Assembly (NCBI RefSeq): GCF_000725495.1
Contig: NZ_JNZD01000034.1
Span: 62,001-126,000 of the forward strand
Source of the DNA: Streptomyces aureus
Lineage (GTDB): Bacteria > Actinomycetota > Actinomycetes > Streptomycetales > Streptomycetaceae
Length of the DNA: 64,000 nt
Direction of reading: 5' to 3'
Part shown: piece after piece, positions 54,315-62,697 of the stretch
How positions within the stretch are numbered: position 1 is the stretch's first letter
How the letters are laid out: each line of letters starts with the position of its first letter
Notes under the pieces: generated by a model
What the model saw: only the letters and a program-made list of their open reading frames with translations
The model's database searches: none
What the model was told of the DNA's origin: nothing
Translations under genes and position numbers: made by a program

Positions 54315-56080
54315 CCGACGCGGCCACGAGGACCGGCCGGCCGGCGACGGCCGGCGGTCCTGGGCGGGACGGTGACGGCCGCACCCCCCGGTCGACCCGC
54401 ACCCCCCGGCCGACCCGGTCGACCCGGCGCACCCGCCGGACCCGCGGCGACCTGCGGCAGAACGCGGCCCGCTTCGCCCTGATGGCGCTGCCCGTCGCGT
54501 TCTTCGCCGTCTTCTTCGCCTACCCGGTCGCCGCGATCGTCTCGCGCGGGCTGCACGGGGACGGCGGCTGGCAGCTCGGCCGGATCTGGGACGTGGCGAC
54601 CCGTTCCGACATCCGGCACGTGCTGTGGTTCACCACCTGGCAGGCGCTGGCCTCGACGGCGCTCACCCTGCTCGTCGCGCTCCCGGGCGCGTACGTCTTC
54701 GCGCGCTTCGACTTCCGGGGCAAACAGGTCCTCAGGGCTGTCGTGACGGTCCCCTTCGTCCTGCCGACCGTGGTCGTCGGTACGGCCTTCCTCGCGCTGG
54801 TCGGGCGGGGCGGGCTGCTCGACGACCTGTGGGGCGTGCGGCTGGACACCACGGTCTGGGCGATCCTGCTCGCGCACGTCTTCTTCAACTACGCCGTGGT
54901 CGTACGGACCGTCGGCGGGCTCTGGTCGCAGCTCGACCCGCGTCAGGAGGAGGCCGCGCGGGTGCTCGGGGCCTCGCGCCTCGCGGCCTGGCGCCGGGTG
55001 ACCCTGCCCGCGCTCGGGCCCGCCGTGGCCGCCGCCGCCCTCATGGTCTTCCTCTTCACCTTCACCTCGTTCGGTGTGGTGCAGATCCTCGGCGGCCCCA
55101 CCTTCTCGACCCTGGAGGTCGAGATCTACCGGCAGACCTCCGAGATCTTCGACCTCGCCACCGCCGCGGTGCTCACCATCGTGCAGTTCCTGGCCGTCGG
55201 CGCGATCCTCGCCGTGCACGCGGCGACCGTCCGGCGGCGGGAGACCGCCCTGCGCCTGGTCGCCCCGGACACCACCGCGCGCCGGCCGCGCGGCACCGGA
55301 CAGTGGGCGCTCCTCGCCGGAGTCCTGGTGAGCATCGCCGTCCTGCTCGTGCTGCCGCTCGCGGTCCTCGTCCAGCGGTCCCTCGACGCCCCGGGACTCG
55401 GCTACTACCGGGCCCTGACCCACGACAACTCGGGGGTCTTCCTCGTCGCCCCGATCGAGGCCGTCGGCAACTCGCTGGAGTACGCGCTCGCCGCCACCGC
55501 CATCGCCGTGACCGTCGGCGGTCTGGCCGCCGTCGCCCTCACCCGGCGGGCCGGCCGGCTGATGCGGGGCTTCGACGCGCTGCTGATGCTCCCGCTCGGC
55601 GTCTCCGCGGTGACCGTCGGCTTCGGGTTCCTGATCGCCCTGGACGAGCCGCCGCTCGATCTGCGGGCGAGCTGGATCCTGGTGCCGCTGGCGCAGGCGC
55701 TGGTCGGCGTCCCCTTCGTCGTACGGACCATGCTGCCGGTGCTGCGCGCGGTGGACGGGCGGCTGCGGGAGGCCGCGGCCGTGCTCGGGGCGTCGCCGTG
55801 GCGGGTGTGGCGCGAGGTCGACCTGCCGATGGTGCGGCGGGCCCTGCTGATCGCGGCCGGATTCGCCTTCGCCGTCTCCCTCGGGGAGTTCGGGGCGACC
55901 GTCTTCATCGCCCGGCCCGACAACCCGACGCTGCCGGTCGCCGTGGCCCGGCTGCTCGGGCGCGCGGGCGAGCTCAACTACGGCCAGGCCATGGCCCTTT
56001 CGACGATCCTGATGGTGGTGTGCGCGGTGTCGCTGCTGCTGCTGGAGCGGGTACGGACCGACGGGACCGGGGAGTTCTAG
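54311..56080 (+). CDS. thiP: Thiamine ABC transporter, fused permease
   Basis: Membrane protein of 589 residues made of two homologous permease halves of about six segments each. Each half has an EAA loop (EEAARVLGASRLAAWRRVTL and REAAAVLGASPWRVWREVDL) that contacts the ATPase. The Arg/Thr/Pro-rich N-terminus is cytoplasmic. The GTG at 54311 overlaps the stop of the binding protein gene; the ATPase gene follows directly. Confidence 0.92.
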   Translation: MTDAATRTGRPATAGGPGRDGDGRTPRSTRTPRPTRSTRRTRRTRGDLRQNAARFALMALPVAFFAVFFAYPVAAIVSRGLHGDGGWQLGRIWDVATRSDIRHVLWFTTWQALASTALTLLVALPGAYVFARFDFRGKQVLRAVVTVPFVLPTVVVGTAFLALVGRGGLLDDLWGVRLDTTVWAILLAHVFFNYAVVVRTVGGLWSQLDPRQEEAARVLGASRLAAWRRVTLPALGPAVAAAALMVFLFTFTSFGVVQILGGPTFSTLEVEIYRQTSEIFDLATAAVLTIVQFLAVGAILAVHAATVRRRETALRLVAPDTTARRPRGTGQWALLAGVLVSIAVLLVLPLAVLVQRSLDAPGLGYYRALTHDNSGVFLVAPIEAVGNSLEYALAATAIAVTVGGLAAVALTRRAGRLMRGFDALLMLPLGVSAVTVGFGFLIALDEPPLDLRASWILVPLAQALVGVPFVVRTMLPVLRAVDGRLREAAAVLGASPWRVWREVDLPMVRRALLIAAGFAFAVSLGEFGATVFIARPDNPTLPVAVARLLGRAGELNYGQAMALSTILMVVCAVSLLLLERVRTDGTGEF

Positions 56081-57160
56081 ATGCTGCTGAGCCTTGAGGG
56101 CGCGACCGTACGCTTCGGCGGCCGGGCCGTGCTCGACGCCGTCGACCTCGATGTCACCGAGCACGAGATCGTGTGCGTGCTCGGGCCGAGCGGCAGCGGC
56201 AAGTCCACGCTGCTGCGGACGGTGGCCGGACTACAGCCGCTGGACGCGGGCCGGGTGGTGCTGGACGGACGGGACCAGGCGGGCGTCCCCGCGCACAAGC
56301 GGGGCGTGGGCCTGATGTTCCAGGACCACCAGCTGTTCCCGCAGCGGGACGTCGGCGGCAACGTCGCCTTCGGGCTGCGGATGCAGGGCACGCCGCGCGG
56401 CGGACAGTCGGCGCGGGTGGACGAGCTGCTGGACCTCGTCGGACTGCCCGGGGCCAGGGGCCGCGCCGTCGCCTCGCTCTCCGGCGGCGAGCAGCAGCGT
56501 GTGGCGCTGGCCCGGGCCCTGGCGCCCCGCCCCCGGCTGCTGATGCTCGACGAACCGCTCGGCCAGCTGGACCGCTCGCTGCGCGAACGACTCGTCGTCG
56601 AGCTGCGGGAACTCTTCGGGGAACTGGGGACGACGGTGCTCGCCGTCACGCACGACCAGGGCGAGGCATTCGCGCTCGCCGACCGGGTCGTGGTGATGCG
56701 CGACGGGCGCATCGCCCAGTCCGGCACACCGCTGGAGGTCTGGCAGCGGCCCGCGGACGCCTTCGTGGCCCGCTTCCTCGGCTTCGACAACGTGGTGGAG
56801 GCGACGGTGGGCGCCACCACGGCCGACACCCCCTGGGGCCCGGTCCCGGTGCCCGGAGGTTCCGCCCAGGGGCCCGGCACGCTCCTGGTCCGGCCCGCCG
56901 GGGTGCGGCTGAGCGCCGCGGGGGAGGGGCTGCGCTGCACGGTGGCCGCCCGCACCTTCCGGGGCACCCACGTCGCCGTACAGCTCCAGCCGGAGGGGGC
57001 GCCCCGGCTGGAGGCGGCGTGCGCGCTGCGGGACGCGCCGGAGCCGGGGGACGTGGTCGGGGTGCGCTTCGACGCCGCCGAGGTCGTCGTCCTCGGGGCT
57101 CCGGATCCTTTCTCGGCGCTCGGGGCGCGGGCCGTCGTGAAGGACCCGGTGGCCGGCTGA
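56081..57160 (+). CDS. thiQ: Thiamine ABC transporter, ATPase
   Basis: ABC ATPase of 359 residues with Walker A GPSGSGKST, signature LSGGEQQR, Walker B LLMLDEPLGQLD and the switch histidine in AVTHDQ. The region after residue 240 is a TOBE-like regulatory extension, longer than E. coli ThiQ. It begins directly after the permease stop. A strong terminator ends the operon. Confidence 0.92.
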   Translation: MLLSLEGATVRFGGRAVLDAVDLDVTEHEIVCVLGPSGSGKSTLLRTVAGLQPLDAGRVVLDGRDQAGVPAHKRGVGLMFQDHQLFPQRDVGGNVAFGLRMQGTPRGGQSARVDELLDLVGLPGARGRAVASLSGGEQQRVALARALAPRPRLLMLDEPLGQLDRSLRERLVVELRELFGELGTTVLAVTHDQGEAFALADRVVVMRDGRIAQSGTPLEVWQRPADAFVARFLGFDNVVEATVGATTADTPWGPVPVPGGSAQGPGTLLVRPAGVRLSAAGEGLRCTVAARTFRGTHVAVQLQPEGAPRLEAACALRDAPEPGDVVGVRFDAAEVVVLGAPDPFSALGARAVVKDPVAG

Positions 57161-57182
57161 GCGCGCCCTGCCCGGACAGCCG

Positions 57183-57215
57183 TGTGGCCCGCCCCCTCGA
57201 CGGGGGCGGGCCACA
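57183..57215. terminator. Terminator after the thiamine transporter operon
   Basis: Perfect 14-bp stem TGTGGCCCGCCCCC / GGGGGCGGGCCACA with loop TCGAC, 22 bases after the stop and 24 before the convergent LAETG gene's stop. Confidence 0.85.
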
Positions 57216-57239
57216 GGCTTCGTCCGGACGGACCGTGGG

Positions 57240-57929
57240 TCAGCCGGTCTTCGAGGCGCCGCGGCGGCGCATGCCGAAGAAGACCGCTCCGCCACCGACG
57301 AGGACGAACGCACCGGCGATGCCGGCGATCATCGGGGTGTTGGAGTTCGCACCGGTCTCGGCGAGGTTGGACTCACCGGCGGCGGCGGACGGCTGGTTGT
57401 CGCCCGGGGTGGCCGGAGCGGCGCTGCTCTCCGAGTCGGAGGGGCTCGCCGAGTCCGAGGGGGTGTCCGAGGGGGCGGACTCCGAGGGCTCGGGGCTCGT
57501 CGACGGGGACGGGGACTCCGACTTCGTGGAGCAGGCCTCGTCCTTCGTCACCAGGTTCGGCGAGATGTCCTTGTCCACGATGTTCGGGACGCTCACGTGG
57601 ATGCGGTACTCGGCCTTGGGCGCCCAGTCCTCCGAGAAGGAGATGGTGGCGCCGTCCTTGCTGCCGGTGACCTTCTGGGCGGTGCCGACCTGGCGCGCGT
57701 CGGCGCCGTTCGACTCCAGGAAGACCGTGACGGTGGCCTCCTTGGCGGAGGCGTCGATGTCGGTCACGGTGATGATGCCCTTCCCGTTGCCGTCACAGGT
57801 GGCGGCGGCCGAGAAGTCCTTGATGCTGCAAGCGAGTGCGTTGCCGGCGACGCCGAGCGCGAGCGCGGCAGAGGCGGAGGCAACGCCGAGGATTCGCACG
57901 GAACGTGCGGTGCGTCGAGATATGGACAC
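57240..57929 (-). CDS. LAETG-anchored surface protein (class E sortase substrate)
   Basis: Protein of 229 residues with a signal peptide cut near ALA, a small folded domain with two cysteines, a long Ser/Pro/Asp-rich spacer (residues 135-185), then LAETG, a hydrophobic segment (MIAGIAGAFVLVGGGAVFFG) and a basic tail RRRG. LAxTG is the motif used by Streptomyces class E sortases, so it is attached to peptidoglycan. The GTG has GAAGGG upstream. Function of the folded domain is unknown. Confidence 0.9.
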   Translation of the reverse strand: MSISRRTARSVRILGVASASAALALGVAGNALACSIKDFSAAATCDGNGKGIITVTDIDASAKEATVTVFLESNGADARQVGTAQKVTGSKDGATISFSEDWAPKAEYRIHVSVPNIVDKDISPNLVTKDEACSTKSESPSPSTSPEPSESAPSDTPSDSASPSDSESSAAPATPGDNQPSAAAGESNLAETGANSNTPMIAGIAGAFVLVGGGAVFFGMRRRGASKTG

Positions 57930-58086
57930 GATTGCCCTTCACAGGTTGCGCAACTGCGGGGGGTGTTGGGGGATTTGCTGTGAATCATTCCAGCAACAGG
58001 GCCCCCAGCGGTTTCACAGGTTTATAAGTGCGGCCTAAGGGCTGTCAATGTGTAGGCCCCGCCTCGGGGTTGGCTTTGCCGAGTCG

Positions 58087-59202
58087 TTAACCTCCCAGGT
58101 GTTTGAGCGCCTGCGGAGCGTCATCAACGCCCTCGACGAGGGCGATCCGGGCCTCCATCGCCCGGTCCCGGGCCAGCGACTTGAGCAGCTCCCAGGCCGG
58201 ATACCGCTCGGTCCAGTGCGCCCGGTCCACCAGGACCATGGGGGTCGGTTCGCCCCTGGAGCCGTAGAAGTTGGGCGTCGCGTTGTCGAAGATCTCCTGT
58301 ACGGTCCCGGCGGCGCCCGGCAGGAAGACGACTCCCGCGTTCGAGCGGGACAGCAGCCCGTCCTCGCGGGTCGCGTTGGCAAAGTACTTGGCGATGTGCG
58401 CGGCGAACGCGTTGGGCGGCTCGTGGCCGTAGAACCAGGTCGGGACCCCGACCGAGGGTCCGCCCGAGGGCCAGCGCTCGCGCACCTCGAAGGCGGCGCG
58501 CGCCCAGTCGGTGACGGACGGGGTGAAGGAGGGGGCGGCGGCCAGCACGCGCAGCGCCTCGTCGAGCATGCCGTCGTCGAACGGGGCCGCGTACGCGCCG
58601 AGGTTCGCCGCCTCCATGGCGCCGGGGCCGCCGCCGGTGGCGACCACGAGACCGGAACGGGCCAGGGTGCGGCCGAGCCGCGCGGCCCCGGCGTAGGCCT
58701 CCGTGCCGCGTTCCATCTGGTGACCGCCCATCACGCCCACCACCCGGGCGCCGGCGAGGAGTTCGTCGAGGGCGTCCGAGACGGAGTCGTCGTGCAGCGC
58801 GCGGACCGCCGAGGCGAATATGTCGCCGTCGGCCCGGGTTTGCCGGAACCAGGCGTACGCGCGGGCGTCGGGCGTCGACTCGTACCCCGCGTCGAGCGAG
58901 GCGAACAGCTCGTCGGGGGAGTAGAGACGGCCGCGGTACGGGTCGAGGGGGAGGCCGGGTACGGGCGGGAAGACGAGGGCGCCCGAGAGCCGGACCCGCG
59001 TCTCCGCCTCCGGCTCCATCGGGCAGCCGAGGAACACGGCGCCCGCCGTCTCCGCGGACCGCAGCTCCCGCGTACGGCCTGTCAGATCGACGGCCTGGAC
59101 CCGGAATCCGGCGAGCGAACCGCCCGCCGAGACGGCCTCGTCGAACTCGTCGAGGGATTCGATCTCATGGTCGTGGGACACGCGAAGAGGAGTCATGGAC
59201 AC
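58087..59202 (-). CDS. LOG-family protein
   Basis: Protein of 371 residues with a nucleotide-binding Rossmann domain of the LOG family (GVMGGHQMERGTEAYAGAAR, VATGGGPGAMEAANLGAY) and the catalytic-like motif PGAAGTVQE in place of PGGxGTxxE. LOG enzymes release cytokinin bases from their phosphoribosides; this long type has an extra N-terminal ~140 residues and a second Gly replaced by Ala in the motif. A 376-base gap follows to the VOC gene. Confidence 0.8.
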   Translation of the reverse strand: MSMTPLRVSHDHEIESLDEFDEAVSAGGSLAGFRVQAVDLTGRTRELRSAETAGAVFLGCPMEPEAETRVRLSGALVFPPVPGLPLDPYRGRLYSPDELFASLDAGYESTPDARAYAWFRQTRADGDIFASAVRALHDDSVSDALDELLAGARVVGVMGGHQMERGTEAYAGAARLGRTLARSGLVVATGGGPGAMEAANLGAYAAPFDDGMLDEALRVLAAAPSFTPSVTDWARAAFEVRERWPSGGPSVGVPTWFYGHEPPNAFAAHIAKYFANATREDGLLSRSNAGVVFLPGAAGTVQEIFDNATPNFYGSRGEPTPMVLVDRAHWTERYPAWELLKSLARDRAMEARIALVEGVDDAPQALKHLGG

Positions 59203-59287
59203 GCCGCCATGCTAGGGGCTGCCGCCCGGGGAACCAGGGTCCGGGCGACCGGCGCCGACATCTCACCCCCGGCCCGCGGCATCCTGC

Positions 59288-59500
59288 TCCGAGTCCGAGT
59301 CCGAGTCCGGCACCCGACCCTGGCATCCGACTCCGGCACCCGGCACCGAACCCGCACCCGGCACCGAACCGGCACTCGCCATCGCACCGGCACCCGGCTG
59401 CGACACCGGCACCCGGCTCCGGCGCCGCCACACCTGACTCCGACTCCGGCGCCTGACTCTGATTCCGACTCCGACACCGGGATCCGACTCCAGGACCCGG
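59288..59500. repeat. Degenerate CCGACTC/CCGGCACC simple repeats
   Basis: Short runs of (TCCGAG)n at the left and TCCGACTCCGAC at the right flank CCGGCACCCGGC-type units, with no longer repeat. It occupies most of the 376-base space between the LOG and VOC genes. No gene is supported here. Confidence 0.7.
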
Positions 59501-59578
59501 GCCGGAGTGCCGGGGTATGCGGAGGGGCCGGTGCGCGGACCCCCGTGCCGCGCTCCGGCCCCGTCCGGTCGGTGCGGT

Positions 59579-59986
59579 TCAGCCCTGGACCGCCGCCGGG
59601 TCCATCCACATGACCTCCCAGGTGTGGCCGTCCAGGTCGTCGAAGGCGCGGCCGTACATGAAGCCCTGGTCCTGTGTCTCGCCGGTTCCCGAACCGCCCG
59701 CCGCGATGGCGGCGTCGACCAGCTCGTCGACCTTCTCGCGGCTCTCGGCGCTCAGACACAGCAGCACCTCGCTGGTCTTCGTCGCGTCCGCGATCTCCTT
59801 CTTGGTGAAGTCCGCGTAGCGCGGCTTGCTCAGCAGCATCGCGATGATCGTGTCGCTGATCACCACACAGGCGCAGTCGTCCGTGGAGAACTGGGGGTTG
59901 ATCCCGTAGCCGAGCTCCGTGAAGAACCTGCGCGAGGCGGCGACGTCGGACACGGGCAGGTTCACGAAGATCATCTGCTGGTACAT
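59579..59986 (-). CDS. VOC-family (glyoxalase/dioxygenase-fold) protein
   Basis: Protein of 135 residues with two beta-alpha-beta-beta-beta units: MYQQMIFVNLPVSDVAASRR at the start and MYGRAFDDLDGHTWEVMWMD at the end. The C-terminal half has the usual His/Glu (HTWE). No specific substrate can be read from it. Confidence 0.85.
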   Translation of the reverse strand: MYQQMIFVNLPVSDVAASRRFFTELGYGINPQFSTDDCACVVISDTIIAMLLSKPRYADFTKKEIADATKTSEVLLCLSAESREKVDELVDAAIAAGGSGTGETQDQGFMYGRAFDDLDGHTWEVMWMDPAAVQG

Positions 59987-60106
59987 ACGAGGTTCTCCCG
60001 TCGGTGTGGTGCGGTTCGCAGGGGTAGACCGGGGACCCGTGCGGAAGTCATCGGCCGGGCGCGGGATTTCTCCCGGGGAATCGCGCCCGGCCGGTCCCCG
60101 GGCCGG

Positions 60107-61720
60107 TCAGCCGATCAGCGGCAGCGCGGCCAGTTCGGCGACCGCCCAGGTCAGCGGCGCGAACGCGGCGAACAGCGCCCCCGTCCGCAGCGCCGCCGCA
60201 CCGCGCAGCATCGATGCGGGCGCCCCCAGCCGCAGCAGGGCCGCCGTGGTGTCGGCACGGGCCTGCTTCGCCTCCACCGCCGCCGTCGCCAGCGTCAGCA
60301 GCGTGCACCCGGCCACCAGCAGTGCGCCGAGCGTGGTCAGCGGACCGAACGCGGGCCGGGCGCCGGTGTACAGCGCCGTCACGGCGAAGGCGCCCGACGC
60401 CACCGCGCACACCACTCCGAGCGGCTGCCCGATGCGCCGCGCCTCCGCCTGCAGCGCCCGCCCGGCCAGCAGCCGCAGCGCGCCGGGACGGACCGCCTGG
60501 AGCAGCCATCCGCACAGATACGTGATCGCGGGCCCGGCGATGGCCAGTCCGACCGCCGTCAGCACCCAGCCGAGGAGCACCCCGGCCGGTCCGCCGACGA
60601 ACCCGCCGGGCAGCGCGAGCGCGGGCGCGGGTCCCGAGCGGCTCGCGTACGTCTCCACGGCCAGCCCCGCGGCCAGCGTGGCCGCGCCCCAGGGGAGCCC
60701 GTTCGGGCAGGTCTGCGGGGCCGTCGGCCGACGGGAGCCGGCCTCGGTGGCCCGGCGCAGTTCCGGACGGGTCCAGGGGACGGACGCGCCCTCGTACGCC
60801 AGAGCCGGCCCCTCGCCCGTGTAGGGGACGTCCATGAACGCGTACGACGGGTTCGGCCCGGTCCAGTCCGCCGGACCCTCCTCGGCTGCGGGCCGCCGGA
60901 CCTCCCCGGTGGCGTACGCCTCGGCGGTCCAGTGGAAATCGGGGCCGGCGCCGCCGTCCGGTCCGGGGGTGCCCGGGTCGGCCGTCGGCAGGACGGCGCC
61001 ACCGGTGCCGGCGGCGTCCCGGAACCCGTCACCCGTCCCGGTCACGGTGAGCCCCTCGGCGCCCTGGGCCGCGGAGACCGCGGACCCGGCCGGAACACCG
61101 GCCGCGGGCCGTCCGCCGAGAGCGGCTGCCCCGGGAGCGCTCGCGGCCGCCTTCTGCCGCGCCGAGAGCCAGGTCCGGCCGTACGACCACGTCCCGCGCG
61201 CCTGCCCCTTGCCCCGTGGGCGCAGGGCGAGGGCGGCGGAAGCGGAGGCGGCGGCCGGCACCAGCGCGAGCAGGGTCAGGGCCGCGGGCAGCGGCAGGGA
61301 CTGGCCGGAGGCGAGGAAGTCCGTCGCCGACCCGCCGGACTGGACGCCGGTCAGGTCGCCCCGCAGCTGGAGGAAGAGGGCGAGGGCGAGCAGCGATCCG
61401 AGGAGGGTGGACAGGGCGGTGGTGGCGGCGGAGAGCGCCATCAGCCGACCAGGACCGAGCCCGATGGCGGACAGGCCGGGCCGGGGCCGGGTGGCGGGGT
61501 CGGTACGGGCCACCGCGACGGCGAAGTAGACCGTGGCGGCGAGGGGGGCGACGCACCAGGCCAGGCGCAGCGCGCCGGAGGTCGAGGCGTCCGGATGGCT
61601 CATCGCGTACCCCATGGTGCACAGCAGCAGGAACCCGGTGCCCGCGGAGGCGGCGGCGACCAGGAGCCGGCGGAGCTGGACGAGGGGACCCGCAGCGCGG
61701 GCTAGACGGAGAGCGAGCAC
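60107..61720 (-). CDS. ABC transporter permease (FtsX-like)
   Basis: Membrane protein of 537 residues with two FtsX-like blocks, segments near 15-35, 55-75, 100-125 and 155-175 and a second set after 345. A long Pro/Gly-rich loop with little structure lies at about 190-330. The GTG at 61720 follows GAAGG and overlaps the ATPase gene by 19 bases. With the ATPase it forms an exporter of unknown substrate. Confidence 0.8.
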   Translation of the reverse strand: MLALRLARAAGPLVQLRRLLVAAASAGTGFLLLCTMGYAMSHPDASTSGALRLAWCVAPLAATVYFAVAVARTDPATRPRPGLSAIGLGPGRLMALSAATTALSTLLGSLLALALFLQLRGDLTGVQSGGSATDFLASGQSLPLPAALTLLALVPAAASASAALALRPRGKGQARGTWSYGRTWLSARQKAAASAPGAAALGGRPAAGVPAGSAVSAAQGAEGLTVTGTGDGFRDAAGTGGAVLPTADPGTPGPDGGAGPDFHWTAEAYATGEVRRPAAEEGPADWTGPNPSYAFMDVPYTGEGPALAYEGASVPWTRPELRRATEAGSRRPTAPQTCPNGLPWGAATLAAGLAVETYASRSGPAPALALPGGFVGGPAGVLLGWVLTAVGLAIAGPAITYLCGWLLQAVRPGALRLLAGRALQAEARRIGQPLGVVCAVASGAFAVTALYTGARPAFGPLTTLGALLVAGCTLLTLATAAVEAKQARADTTAALLRLGAPASMLRGAAALRTGALFAAFAPLTWAVAELAALPLIG

Positions 61721-62448
61721 GCGGCCCGGCCTTCCGCCTCGGCGACCGGGGGCAGATGGACGGTGTTCACGCGCCGTCCGTCGAGCAGGGACACCGTGCG
61801 GTCGGCGAGGGCCGTGGCGGCGGGGTCCTGGGTGGCCAGCACGACGGTGATGCCGTGCGAGCGGGCCGCCGAGGTGAGGGTGCGCAGCACGTGGGCCTGG
61901 TCGGCGCGGTGCAGCGGCGCGGTCGGCTCGTCGGCGAACAGCACGGAGGGGGCGGGGGCGATGGCGCGGGCGACGGCCACGCGCTGCCGCTCGGACTGGA
62001 GCAGGCGGTGCGGGCGCTTGCGGGCGCAGTCGCCGATGTCCAGCCGCGTCAGCCACTCCAGGGCGGCGGTCTTGGCGTCCCGGCGGGTCCAGCCGCGCAG
62101 CATCAGGGGCAGGGCGGTGTTCTCCCAGGCGTTCAGTTCGGGGATCAGCGTCGGGACGGGGTCGATCCAGCCGAACCGGTCCCGGCGCAGCCGCTCGCGG
62201 GTGAGCCGGCCCATGGTGTGCACGGGCGTGCTGTTGAACCAGACCTCGCCCCGCTGCGGCAGGAGCTGGCCGGACAGGCAGTGCAGGAGGGTCGTCTTGC
62301 CGCTGCCGCGCGGGCCGCCGACGGCGAGGATCTCGCCCTCACGGACACCGAGCGAGACTCCGCTGAGCGCGGGCGAGCCGTTGTGCTCGACGTGCAGGGC
62401 GCGAGCCCAGAGCACGTCGTTGTCGGGCGGGGCCACCATCGCGTACAC
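61702..62448 (-). CDS. ABC transporter ATP-binding protein
   Basis: ATPase of 248 residues. Walker A is GPRGSGKTT, Walker B SVLFADEPT and the Q-loop region FGWIDPVPTLIP. The signature reads LLQSERQR, not LSGGxxQR, so the canonical LSGG is lost and activity may be altered. The GTG at 62448 or the ATG at 62439 is the start. It is upstream of and overlaps the FtsX-like permease gene. Confidence 0.85.
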   Translation of the reverse strand: MYAMVAPPDNDVLWARALHVEHNGSPALSGVSLGVREGEILAVGGPRGSGKTTLLHCLSGQLLPQRGEVWFNSTPVHTMGRLTRERLRRDRFGWIDPVPTLIPELNAWENTALPLMLRGWTRRDAKTAALEWLTRLDIGDCARKRPHRLLQSERQRVAVARAIAPAPSVLFADEPTAPLHRADQAHVLRTLTSAARSHGITVVLATQDPAATALADRTVSLLDGRRVNTVHLPPVAEAEGRAACSLSV

Positions 62449-62697
62449 CTCGTTCGGATCTGATGTGCCGAGCCGGGCGTCCTCCTCGAGGGCGCTCGTT
62501 CCCCCGGACGGGGGAACGAAGGCAGGGCCGATCGGTTACAGGGCACGCTAAGGAGTCGGGGCCCGGCGGCCGGACAGCACGCGGCCCCGGGCCGCCCATT
62601 CTCACTCGAACGGGCGCCACCGGGGCCGGTGTTGGTCAGCCGTACGGAAGACCGGCCCGCCCGGGGGAGGGGGCGGGGCCGGGTGCACGGCACGGGA

